Assembly: GCF_001870465.1 (NCBI RefSeq)
Contig: NZ_MDGK01000024.1
Span: 103,846-167,845 of the forward strand
DNA length: 64,000 nucleotides
Source of the DNA: Pseudomonas extremorientalis
GTDB lineage: Bacteria; Pseudomonadota; Gammaproteobacteria; Pseudomonadales; Pseudomonadaceae
Direction of reading: 5' to 3'
In this document: positions 23,924-31,621 of the stretch, one piece after another
Position numbering within the stretch: position 1 is the first letter of the stretch
How the letters are laid out: the number at the start of each line of letters is the position of its first letter
Notes under the pieces: model-generated
What the model was told of the DNA's origin: nothing
Seen by the model: only the letters and a program-made list of their open reading frames with translations
Database searches by the model: none
Program-made: the position numbers and the translations under genes

Positions 23924-24724
23924 ATGCGTATCTCGTTGGAGCAACAAGTGGCGCTGGTAACCGGCGCCAGTTCCGGAATCGGCGCCGGCGCGGCCAAGGC
24001 TCTGGCACAAGCCGGAGCGGCCGTGGTGCTGAATTACAACAGCCAGGCTGCCCCGGCCGAGGCATTGGCCAAGCAGATCAACGCCGAGGGTGGCCGGGCG
24101 ATTGCCATCGGCGCCAACGTCTCTATAGAAGAAGAGGTAGAACAGTTGTTTGCCCAGGCCCTCGATGCCTTCGGCCACCTGGACATCCTGGTGGCCAACT
24201 CCGGCCTGCAGAAGGACGCCAACCTGGTGGACATGAGCCTGGACGACTGGAACACGGTGATTGGCGTCAACCTCACCGGCCAGTTCCTGTGTGCCCGGGC
24301 GGCCGTGCGCATTTTCAACCGCCAGGGCGTGCGCGAGGGTGTGTCGCGGGCAGCCGGCAAAATCATCCACATGAGCTCGGTGCACCAGCTGATCCCCTGG
24401 GCCGGGCATGTGAACTACGCAGCGTCCAAGGGCGGCGTGGACATGCTGATGCGCACCCTCGCCCAGGAAGTCAGCGAACAGCGCATCCGCATCAATGGCA
24501 TTGCGCCGGGAGCGATCCGTACGGCGATCAATCGTGCGGCCACTGAAGGCGCCGCAGAGACGGAACTGCTGAAGCTGATTCCCTATGGACGGGTCGGCGA
24601 TGTGGAAGACGTGGCCAACGCCGTGGTGTGGCTGGCCAGTGATGCGTCCGACTACGTCGTGGGCAGCACACTCTTTATTGATGGCGGCATGAGCCTGTAT
24701 CCGGAGTTCCGTGGCAATGGTTGA
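23924..24724 (+). CDS. SDR family oxidoreductase (glucose 1-dehydrogenase type)
   Basis: 266-residue classical SDR. The cofactor loop is VTGASSGIGAGAA, VANSGLQ replaces the usual NNAG, catalytic Ser is in HMSSVHQ and Y-x3-K in NYAASKGG. The C-terminal FIDGGMSLYPEF is typical of the glucose 1-dehydrogenase-like group. It lies head-to-head with the biosynthetic operon and its last codons overlap the GH15 gene, so the two enzymes are made together. The pairing suggests oxidation of glucose or another sugar released by the glucosidase. Exact substrate is not provable from sequence. Confidence 0.85.
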   Translation: MRISLEQQVALVTGASSGIGAGAAKALAQAGAAVVLNYNSQAAPAEALAKQINAEGGRAIAIGANVSIEEEVEQLFAQALDAFGHLDILVANSGLQKDANLVDMSLDDWNTVIGVNLTGQFLCARAAVRIFNRQGVREGVSRAAGKIIHMSSVHQLIPWAGHVNYAASKGGVDMLMRTLAQEVSEQRIRINGIAPGAIRTAINRAATEGAAETELLKLIPYGRVGDVEDVANAVVWLASDASDYVVGSTLFIDGGMSLYPEFRGNG

Positions 24725-26543
24725 TTTGAAGAACGAGCAACAAAGCCCCATCGATGCCCACGGCATCATCGGCGACATGCGCAGCGCGGCACTGGTGAAC
24801 GACAAAGGCAGCATCGACTTCTTCTGCTGGCCGGAATTCGACAGCCCGTCGATCTTCTGCTCGCTGCTGGACAGCCCCGATGCCGGCATCTTCCAGCTCA
24901 CCCCGGACCTGCCCAACGCGCGCCGCGAGCAGATCTACCTGCCCGACACCAACGTGCTGCAAACCCGCTGGCTCAGCGACGACGCCGTGGTAGAGATCAC
25001 CGACCTGCTGGCCATCAGCGAAGAAATCGACGACCTGCCACTGCTGATACGCCGGGTGCGGGTGGTCAGCGGCACGGCCGAGATTCATCTGCGCTGCGCC
25101 GTGCGGCATGACTATGCGCGCACGCCCACACACGCGACCGTCGACAACGGCACCGTGTGCTTCAGTGCCGACGGCCAGCCCGGCCTGCGCCTGTCCGGCA
25201 GCCATCCGCTGCAGATCCAGGACGGCGCTGCCATAGCCCGCTTCACCCTGGACCAGGACGAAGGTGCCGAGTTCGTCCTCGGCGGCCAGGACGACGAACG
25301 CGTAGACAGCGGTTGCACCGACCTGGCCCTGGCCCACACCTTGAAATTCTGGCGCGGCTGGATCGCACAATCGAACTACCGTGGGCGCTGGCGCGAAATG
25401 GTCAACCGCTCGGCCCTGGCCCTCAAGCTGCTGACGTCGCGCAAACACGGCGCGATCATCGCCGCCGCCACCTTCGGCCTGCCGGAAAGCCCCGGCGGAG
25501 AGCGCAACTGGGACTATCGCTACACCTGGATCCGCGATGCGTCGTTCACCGTCTACGCCTTCATGCGCCTGGGTTTTGTCGACGAAGCCAACGCCTATAT
25601 GCGCTGGCTCAAGGGCCGCGTCAGTGACTGCTGCGGCCAGCCGACCAAGATCAATATCCTGTACGGCATCGACGGTCGCCAGGAGCTGCCGGAAGCCGAG
25701 TTGGAGCACTTCAAAGGCCATGGCGGCGCGAAGCCGGTGCGCATCGGCAACGGCGCGTTCGACCAGATCCAGCTGGACATCTATGGCGAGCTGATGGACG
25801 CGGTGTACCTGGTCAACAAGTACGGCGAAGCCATCTCCCACGAGGGCTGGAAGCACACCGTGGAAGTCACTGACCAGGTCTGCGAAATCTGGAATACCGA
25901 GGATGTGGGTATCTGGGAAATGCGCGGCGAACAGCACCACTTCCTGCACTCGCGGCTGATGTGCTGGGTGGCGCTGGACCGTGCCATCCGCCTGGCATCC
26001 AAACGTTCGCTGCCGGCGCCGTTCGCGCGCTGGGACCAGACCCGCCAGGCGATCTACGCAGATATCTGGAGCAACTTCTGGAACGAGGAACGCGGGCATT
26101 TCGTGCAGCATATCGGCAGCACGGCGCTGGACGGTTCGATGCTGCTGATGCCGTTGGTGCGCTTTGTCGCGGCGACCGATCCGCGCTGGCTCTCGACCCT
26201 GGAAGCGATCCAGAAAAGCCTGGTGCGCGACGGCATGGTCTACCGCTACCGCAACGACGACAGCCAGATCGATGGCCTGCAAGGCACCGAAGGCGCGTTT
26301 GCGGCCTGCTCTTTCTGGTACGTCGAATGCCTGGCCCGCGCCGGCCAGGTGGAAAAGGCCCACCTGGAATTCGAACAACTGCTGCGCTACGCCAACCCCC
26401 TGGGGCTGTACGCCGAAGAGTTCGACAACCAGGCCCGGCACCTGGGCAATACGCCCCAGGCCCTGAGCCACCTGGCGTTGATCAGCGCGGCGACGTTCCT
26501 GGACCGCAAGCTCAGCGGGGAGAAAACCACCTGGCAACCCTGA
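24717..26543 (+). CDS. glycoside hydrolase family 15 protein (glucoamylase/trehalase-like)
   Basis: 608-residue GH15 enzyme. The N-terminal beta-sandwich starts with PIDAHGIIGDMRSAALVNDKGSIDFFCWPEFDSPSIF, typical of bacterial GH15 proteins. The (alpha/alpha)6 catalytic domain shows SPGGERNWDYRYTWIRDASFTVYA (about 257-280) and the late GLYAEEFDNQ (about 560-570) with the catalytic base Glu. It hydrolyses an alpha-glucosidic bond by inversion; trehalose and malto-oligosaccharides are the known family substrates. No signal peptide is seen, so it works in the cytoplasm. The ATG at 24717 overlaps the SDR stop by 8 bases; a GTG at 24711 is nearer to the GGAG site and is also possible. Confidence 0.88.
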   Translation: MVDLKNEQQSPIDAHGIIGDMRSAALVNDKGSIDFFCWPEFDSPSIFCSLLDSPDAGIFQLTPDLPNARREQIYLPDTNVLQTRWLSDDAVVEITDLLAISEEIDDLPLLIRRVRVVSGTAEIHLRCAVRHDYARTPTHATVDNGTVCFSADGQPGLRLSGSHPLQIQDGAAIARFTLDQDEGAEFVLGGQDDERVDSGCTDLALAHTLKFWRGWIAQSNYRGRWREMVNRSALALKLLTSRKHGAIIAAATFGLPESPGGERNWDYRYTWIRDASFTVYAFMRLGFVDEANAYMRWLKGRVSDCCGQPTKINILYGIDGRQELPEAELEHFKGHGGAKPVRIGNGAFDQIQLDIYGELMDAVYLVNKYGEAISHEGWKHTVEVTDQVCEIWNTEDVGIWEMRGEQHHFLHSRLMCWVALDRAIRLASKRSLPAPFARWDQTRQAIYADIWSNFWNEERGHFVQHIGSTALDGSMLLMPLVRFVAATDPRWLSTLEAIQKSLVRDGMVYRYRNDDSQIDGLQGTEGAFAACSFWYVECLARAGQVEKAHLEFEQLLRYANPLGLYAEEFDNQARHLGNTPQALSHLALISAATFLDRKLSGEKTTWQP

Positions 26544-26592
26544 AAAGCCCTGTGCACAATGAGCAACTCTCCCGGCCACGGACAGGAACATC

Positions 26593-27507
26593 ATGACCAA
26601 CCCGTTCCCGCTGCTGTACGCACGCACGCCCCTGCTTGACGTGGCCTATGAAGCCCATGGTCCCATCGACGGCAAACCGGTGATCCTGCTGCACGGTTTT
26701 CCCTACGACCCACGTGCCTATGACGCGATTGCCCCGGTACTGGCCGGGCATGGCTGCCGTGTGCTGGTGCCGTACCTGCGCGGTTACGGCCCGACACGGT
26801 TTATCAATGCGCAGGTAATGCGTTCAGGCCAGCAGGCGGCGCTGGCCAAGGACCTGCTGGACTTCATGGATGCATTGGCGATCCCGCAGGCCACGCTGGC
26901 CGGGTACGACTGGGGCGGGCGCGCCGCGTGTATCGTCGCGGCGCTGTGGCCCGAGCGCGTGCATGGGTTGGTGACCGGGGATGGCTACAACATCCAGGAC
27001 ATCGCCCAGTCGCTGAAGCCCAGGGCACCTGTGACGGAACATCGCTTGTGGTACCAGTACTACTTTCATACCCCGCGCGGTATGGACGGCTTGACCGCCA
27101 ACCGGGGCGAACTGTGCAAGCTGTTGTGGTCGCTGTGGTCGCCGTCCTGGGCCGAGGGGCCGGGGCTGTATGCGCAGACGGCAGCTTCGTTTGATAACCC
27201 GGATTTTGTCGAGGTGGTGATTCACTCCTACCGCCACCGCTTCATGTACGCACCTGGCGACCCGGCGCTGGAAGCCATCGAGCAGGCACTGGCGTTGCAG
27301 CCGGCGATCTCGGTACCGAGCATTTCATTGTGCGGTGCCGATGATGGCGTGGGTCCGCCGCCTGAAGTGGATGACGACGTGGAGCATTTCAGCGGGTTTT
27401 ACCAGCGCCGGGTGTTGCCAGGCGTGGGTCACAACATCCCTCAGGAAGCGCCGCAGGCCACACTGGACGCGGTGTTGGAATTGCTCGGCGAAAAACGTTC
27501 ACGATAA
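26593..27507 (+). CDS. alpha/beta hydrolase (epoxide hydrolase/dehalogenase type)
   Basis: 304-residue alpha/beta hydrolase. VILLHGFPYDPRAYDAI supplies the HGxP oxyanion motif, and LAGYDWGGRAAC places an Asp, not Ser, at the nucleophile elbow, the signature of epoxide hydrolases and haloalkane dehalogenases. The His is in LPGVGHNIPQEAP near the C-terminus. A cap domain lies between about 140 and 220. It starts 49 bases after the GH15 gene and may be cotranscribed. Its 3' end overlaps the convergent regulator gene by 67 bases. Confidence 0.83.
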   Translation: MTNPFPLLYARTPLLDVAYEAHGPIDGKPVILLHGFPYDPRAYDAIAPVLAGHGCRVLVPYLRGYGPTRFINAQVMRSGQQAALAKDLLDFMDALAIPQATLAGYDWGGRAACIVAALWPERVHGLVTGDGYNIQDIAQSLKPRAPVTEHRLWYQYYFHTPRGMDGLTANRGELCKLLWSLWSPSWAEGPGLYAQTAASFDNPDFVEVVIHSYRHRFMYAPGDPALEAIEQALALQPAISVPSISLCGADDGVGPPPEVDDDVEHFSGFYQRRVLPGVGHNIPQEAPQATLDAVLELLGEKRSR

Positions 27508-28445
27508 GCCTGAGGCGTCACCGACAAGGCGCGCAGAAAGCTGCGACGCAGGGTTTCCTCGCAACCGAACCCACATTGCACCGCAATGCGTTTGACCGAC
27601 GCCGTGCTATCGGCCAATTGCCGACGCGCGGTTTCGACGCGGATGAGCTCGACGGCACGTGCCGGGGTCTGGCCGGTTTCGGCGCGATAGTGGCGTACAA
27701 AGCTACGCTCGCTCATGCCGGCCTGGGCGGCCAGGGTCGAAATGTTCAAATCCAGGGTGAGGTTTTCGGCTATCCAGGCGTGCAGTTCGGCGAAGCGGCT
27801 GTCATCTTTTTGCAGGGACAGCGTCACGCTGAATTGCGACTGGCCACCGGGGCGCTTGAGAAACACCACCAGGTGCCGCGCCACTTCCAGGGCCACGGCG
27901 CGGCCCAGGTCCTCCTCCACCAGCGCCAGGCACAGGTCGATACCGGCGGTGACACCGGCGGAGGTCCAGACGGCGCCCTGCTGGATGAAGATCGGGTTGG
28001 ACTCCACCGTCAGCGCAGGGAACTTGCGCGCCAACTCTTCACAACGCGTCCAGTGGGTGGCGACGCGGCAGCCGTCGAGCAGACCGCTGGCGGCCAACAG
28101 GAAAGCGCCGGTGCACACCGAGGTCATGCGCCGGGTGTATCTGGCTTTCTCACGCACCCAGTCCACCAGCGCCGGGTCTTCGGCAGCGCCGTACACGCCC
28201 CAGCCGCCGGCAATCACCAGCGTATCGCACGGCGCATCGACAGCGGGCAGCGGCTCGGCGACCAGCGCCAGGCCGGCGGAGGTCAGCACCGGCTGCGATT
28301 GCGCGGCGATCACCGATACCGCGTAAGGCAAAGGTTCGCCGCGCTGGCGCGCCAGGTCATTGGTGGAGGCGAACACCTGCAGCGGCCCGGTGACGTCGAG
28401 CACCTGGGCGTTATCGAAAGCGAGTACATGGACGATTCGAGGCAT
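27441..28445 (-). CDS. GlxA family transcriptional regulator (DJ-1/PfpI + AraC HTH)
   Basis: 334-residue regulator. The N-terminal DJ-1/PfpI-like domain runs from RIVHVLAFDNAQVLDVTGP to about 180 and contains the elbow Cys in TSVCTGAFLLAASG. The C-terminal AraC/XylS double helix-turn-helix includes ISTLAAQAGMSERSFVRHYRAETGQTPARAVELIRVETARRQL and VQCGFGCEETLRRSFLRALSVTPQAYR. It is divergent from inhA with a 90-base gap, so it is the probable regulator of isonitrile hydratase. The sensor domain is a relative of the enzyme it faces and may bind the same type of ligand; that is inference. The ATG at 28445 is favoured over the start at 28484. Confidence 0.9.
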   Translation of the reverse strand: MPRIVHVLAFDNAQVLDVTGPLQVFASTNDLARQRGEPLPYAVSVIAAQSQPVLTSAGLALVAEPLPAVDAPCDTLVIAGGWGVYGAAEDPALVDWVREKARYTRRMTSVCTGAFLLAASGLLDGCRVATHWTRCEELARKFPALTVESNPIFIQQGAVWTSAGVTAGIDLCLALVEEDLGRAVALEVARHLVVFLKRPGGQSQFSVTLSLQKDDSRFAELHAWIAENLTLDLNISTLAAQAGMSERSFVRHYRAETGQTPARAVELIRVETARRQLADSTASVKRIAVQCGFGCEETLRRSFLRALSVTPQAYRERFSPSNSNTASSVACGAS

Positions 28446-28535
28446 GATTGGCGTGTTTCGTGGGCTTAATGGCGTATCCGCCAAAGCCTAGGCCTCTACA
28501 GTGAAGCCGTCCACCCCTTTATCGGAGCTTCATTC

Positions 28536-29216
28536 ATGACCTTGCAGATCGGCTTTCTGTTGTTCCCCGGCATCCAGCAACTGGACCTTACCGGCCCCTA
28601 CGACGTGCTCGGTTCCCTGCCGGACGTGAAGTTGCACCTGGTTTGGAAAGACCTGGCCCCCGTCACCTCCAGCACCGGCCTGGTGTTCACCCCGACCATG
28701 ACCTATGCCGACTGCCCGCCCCTGGATGTGATCTGCGTGCCCGGCGGTTCCGGCGTCGGCGCGTTGATGGAAGACCCGCAGACCCTGGATTTTCTCAAGG
28801 CCCAGGCACAAACCGCACGCTACGTGACCTCGGTGTGTACCGGCTCGCTGGTGCTCGGTGCGGCGGGTTTACTGCGCGGGCGCAAGGCGACGACACACTG
28901 GGCCTACCACGACCTGCTCGCCCCGCTCGGCGCCATTCCTGTGCAAGAGCGCGTGGTACGCGATGGCAACCTGCTGACCGGTGGCGGCATCACTGCCGGG
29001 ATCGACTTCGCCCTGACCCTCGCGGCAGAGTTGTACAGCGAAGCAGCGGCGCAGTTGGTGCAACTGCAGATTGAATACGCGCCGGCACCGCCGTTCGATG
29101 CCGGTCGCCCGGACACCGCCCCCAGGCATGTGCTGGACGAGGCCAACAAGCGCACCGCCGAATCACGCAGGGTACGCGGGGAGATCGTCGCACGGGCGGC
29201 TGCTCGGTTGGGTTGA
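28536..29216 (+). CDS. inhA: isonitrile hydratase
   Basis: 226-residue DJ-1/PfpI family enzyme that hydrates isonitriles to N-formamides. The sequence follows Pseudomonas InhA closely: QIGFLLFPGIQQLDLTGPYDVLGSLPDV, CPPLDVICVPGG, GVGALMEDPQ, TSVCTGSLVLGAAGLL, TTHWAYHDLLAPLGAIPV, ERVVRDGNLLTGGGITAGIDFALTLAAEL. The catalytic Cys is residue 101, exactly the position in the characterised enzyme, and the Asp after the first strand (LDLTGP) is present. It is cytoplasmic. It stands alone, divergent from its likely GlxA-type regulator. Confidence 0.95.
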   Translation: MTLQIGFLLFPGIQQLDLTGPYDVLGSLPDVKLHLVWKDLAPVTSSTGLVFTPTMTYADCPPLDVICVPGGSGVGALMEDPQTLDFLKAQAQTARYVTSVCTGSLVLGAAGLLRGRKATTHWAYHDLLAPLGAIPVQERVVRDGNLLTGGGITAGIDFALTLAAELYSEAAAQLVQLQIEYAPAPPFDAGRPDTAPRHVLDEANKRTAESRRVRGEIVARAAARLG

Positions 29217-29228
29217 TACGCTTTCTGT

Positions 29229-29256
29229 GTGGCGAGCGGGCTTGCCGCAAAAAGCT
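29229..29256 (+). repeat. REP-like sequence fragment
   Basis: The stretch GTGGCGAGCGGGCTTGCCGC, 10 bases past inhA, looks like the short palindromic REP family common in intergenic DNA of P. fluorescens strains. The inner arm is imperfect (GCGGGCTTGCCGC), suggesting a decayed copy. Confidence 0.5.
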
Positions 29257-29272
29257 GGCCCAACACGTTTAG

Positions 29273-29902
29273 TCAGGCCGGACGCGACATCACCGCCAGG
29301 CGCACCGCCAGCACTGTCAGCACCGTCGCCAGTCCCCATTTCTGCAACCAGGCGCCTTTCGAGCGCCTGGCGAAGAACCGGCTCAGCGCCCCGCCAAACA
29401 TGCCCAGCAGCAGATGAAACACGCCCGCAATCAGGGTCAACACGCCCCCCAGCACCATCAACTGCACAGCGATGGCCCCCGCCTCGGGCCTCACGAACTG
29501 TGGCAGGAACACCACAAAAAACAGCAGCGCCTTAGGGTTGAGCAAACTGTTGAGCATGGCTTGCAGGAACACCCGGCCCAGCGGTACCCGGCTGACGGGG
29601 CCAGCATCCAACCCAGGTTTTTTCTGCAAGGTCTTGAACACCAGCCACAGCAGGTAGATCACACCCGCATACCGGATCACGTCAAAGGATGGCGGCCAAC
29701 TGGCAACCAGCGCCGTCACCCCGGTGGCGGTCAAGGCGGTCAGCAGCACGTCGGCCACGCCAATGCCCAGGGCAGACGCCATCCCGCCGCGCCAGCCGTG
29801 GGTCACGCCGTGGCTGATCACAAAGGCCATGTTCGGCCCCGGGGACAACAGCAACAGCAGCACAGCACCGGAAAAAACCGCCAGGGTCGCCAGGTCGATC
29901 AT
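29273..29902 (-). CDS. LysE family translocator
   Basis: 209-residue inner-membrane exporter of the LysE/RhtB family with about six hydrophobic helices. The N-terminal LLLLLSPGPNMAFVISHGVTHGWRGGMASALGIG is the family signature (SPGPN...G..G). The loop LLNPKALLFFVVFLPQFV is also conserved. Members export amino acids or related compounds. The ATG at 29902 has GGAAGG upstream. It is divergent from the iron-signalling sigma gene, and the intervening DNA carries a Fur box that may affect both. Substrate unknown. Confidence 0.88.
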   Translation of the reverse strand: MIDLATLAVFSGAVLLLLLSPGPNMAFVISHGVTHGWRGGMASALGIGVADVLLTALTATGVTALVASWPPSFDVIRYAGVIYLLWLVFKTLQKKPGLDAGPVSRVPLGRVFLQAMLNSLLNPKALLFFVVFLPQFVRPEAGAIAVQLMVLGGVLTLIAGVFHLLLGMFGGALSRFFARRSKGAWLQKWGLATVLTVLAVRLAVMSRPA

Positions 29903-30021
29903 GCTCAAGCCTTCCACCGGGAAAAGCCTGCAGATTAGTCGGTGCACCGGCGGCAAACAAAAAATTGTGCTGGATACAGTGCGCGCCGGGAATTGCGAAG
30001 GGCCACGACCAACGTCTAGAA

Positions 30022-30040
30022 TGCGAAACATTATCAATTA
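30022..30040. promoter_or_regulatory. Fur box before the second sigma factor gene
   Basis: TGCGAAACATTATCAATTA shares the ATTATCAATTA half of the Fur consensus and sits 17 bases before the sigma gene. Confidence 0.6.
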
Positions 30041-30056
30041 AGACAGCTGTGCCAGG

Positions 30057-30578
30057 ATGCCCATGTCGAGCGATCACCCACTGGACCACGCCGCCATCGG
30101 CCAGCTTTACCACGCCCATCATTCCTGGCTGCGCGGCTGGTTGAGCCGGCGCACCGGGTGCCGTGAACACGCCGCCGACCTGGCCCAGGAAACCTTCGTG
30201 CGCCTGCTCAACGCGCGCAAACAGCAAACCTTGCAGCAGCCGCGCGCCTACCTGAGCAGCATCGCCCGCAGCCTGATGATCGACCAGTACCGCCGCCGCG
30301 AACTGGAGCGCGCCTACCTGGAAAGCCTCGCGCATTTTCCGCAACTCGAAGTGCCGTCGGAAGAAACCCGCCTGCTCATTCTCGATAGTCTGGAACGCAT
30401 CGACCGCTTGCTCGACCAGCTCAAGCCGCGGGTGCGCGAAGCCTTCCTGCTGGCGCAACTGGACGGCCTGACCTGTGCGCAGATCGCCCTGCGCCTGGGT
30501 GTGTCCAAGGCCACGGTGGAGCGTGACCTGTCCAAAGCGCTGCATGCCTGTTACCGCTTGCGTTATGCCGAAGGCTGA
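30057..30578 (+). CDS. FecI-like ECF sigma factor (system 2)
   Basis: 173-residue ECF sigma factor of the iron-starvation class. Region 2 reads LYHAHHSWLRGWLSRRTGCREHAADLAQETFVRLLNARK with ARSLMIDQYRRRELERAYLE. Region 4 reads LKPRVREAFLLAQLDGLTCAQIALRLGVSKATVERDLSKAL. It is followed by an overlapping fecR-like gene and a TonB receptor, forming one cell-surface signalling unit. A Fur box lies upstream, so it should be made in iron-poor cells and then activate the receptor gene at 31622. An in-frame ATG at 30063 is nearer the expected distance from the AGG site and may be the true start. Confidence 0.92.
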   Translation: MPMSSDHPLDHAAIGQLYHAHHSWLRGWLSRRTGCREHAADLAQETFVRLLNARKQQTLQQPRAYLSSIARSLMIDQYRRRELERAYLESLAHFPQLEVPSEETRLLILDSLERIDRLLDQLKPRVREAFLLAQLDGLTCAQIALRLGVSKATVERDLSKALHACYRLRYAEG

Positions 30579-31515
30579 CCCGCGCCTGGTGGACCAGGCC
30601 ATCCAGTGGATGATCACGCTGCGCTTCAACGTGGCCGACGACGCCAGCACCGCCGCGTTCGAACGCTGGCTGCACACCAGCGCCGAGCACCAGTTGGTGT
30701 GGCAGCGGGTGGCCGCAATGAATGACGATTTCAGCCAACTGCCGCCCCAGGTCGGCCGGCACGCCCTGCACGGCGCGCGCCGACACATCTCCCGTCGTGA
30801 AGGCTTGAAACTGCTCGGCCTGGTTGCAGGTGCGGCCGGTTTGACCTGGCTCGGCCGCGACTACACGCCACTGCCTGCACTGATGGCCGACTACCGCACG
30901 GCCACCGGCGAGCGGCGCTGGGTGGCGCTGGACGATGGCAGCCGGATCCAGTTGAACAGCGCCAGCGCCCTCGACACGGCCTTCGATAAAGAGCGTCGCC
31001 TGGTGCGTTTGCGCCAGGGTGAAATACTGGTCAACACCGGCACCGATCACCGACCGTTCTGGGTACAGACCCGCGACGGCTACCTGCGCACCCGTGGCGC
31101 GCGTCTGCTGGTCCGCGAAGAAGCCCAAGGCACACAGCTGGCGGTGCAACAGGGCACGGTGGCGGTGTTTGCCGACAGCCATGCGGGCAATGCCCGCCAG
31201 GTACTCAAGCCTGGCGAGCAGGTGCTGTTCAATCGCAGCGGCATTCGTCCGGTTGTCGGCAACGGCCTTGACCCCTGGGCCTGGAGCGACGGCGTGATCA
31301 GCGCCCAGGCGATGCGGCTGGACGACTTCCTCGCCGAACTGGCGCGCTATCGCAACGGCCTGGTGCGCTGCAGCGAGGCGGTGGCTGGGCTGCGGGTGTC
31401 GGGGACTTATCAACTGGACGACACCGATCAAGCGCTAGGCCTGATCGCGCAATCACTCAAGCTCGATCTCACGTACCGCAGCCGCTATTGGGTGACAGTT
31501 TCCGCGCGCGCGTAA
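30565..31515 (+). CDS. FecR-like anti-sigma regulator (system 2)
   Basis: 316-residue FecR family protein. The N-terminal DUF4880 segment is VDQAIQWMITLRFNVADDASTAAFERWLHTSAEHQLVWQRV. A short hydrophobic stretch near 80-95 (LKLLGLVAGAAGLTWLG) follows RRHISRREG and can act as the membrane anchor, possibly Tat-like. The FecR domain shows YRTATGERRWVALDDGSRIQLNSASAL and RTRGARLLVREE; the C-terminal STN-like part is LDDFLAELARYRNGLVRCS. It overlaps the sigma gene by 14 bases. The ATG at 30565 was chosen because the longer frame lies inside the sigma gene. Confidence 0.9.
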   Translation: MPKADPRLVDQAIQWMITLRFNVADDASTAAFERWLHTSAEHQLVWQRVAAMNDDFSQLPPQVGRHALHGARRHISRREGLKLLGLVAGAAGLTWLGRDYTPLPALMADYRTATGERRWVALDDGSRIQLNSASALDTAFDKERRLVRLRQGEILVNTGTDHRPFWVQTRDGYLRTRGARLLVREEAQGTQLAVQQGTVAVFADSHAGNARQVLKPGEQVLFNRSGIRPVVGNGLDPWAWSDGVISAQAMRLDDFLAELARYRNGLVRCSEAVAGLRVSGTYQLDDTDQALGLIAQSLKLDLTYRSRYWVTVSARA

Positions 31516-31621
31516 CACTTCAAAAATAAATGAGGTGAATTCTCATTGCCGTTCGACCTGTAAGGAAAGGCCGATCAACAGGCCGGTTCTGTCCCACTTC
31601 CTTCAGGAGCACCCCGCGGTC

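Noticed and set aside
24675..26627. 650-codon open frame opposite the GH15 gene
   Set aside because: Shadow of the GH15 reading frame; composition-driven and without motifs.
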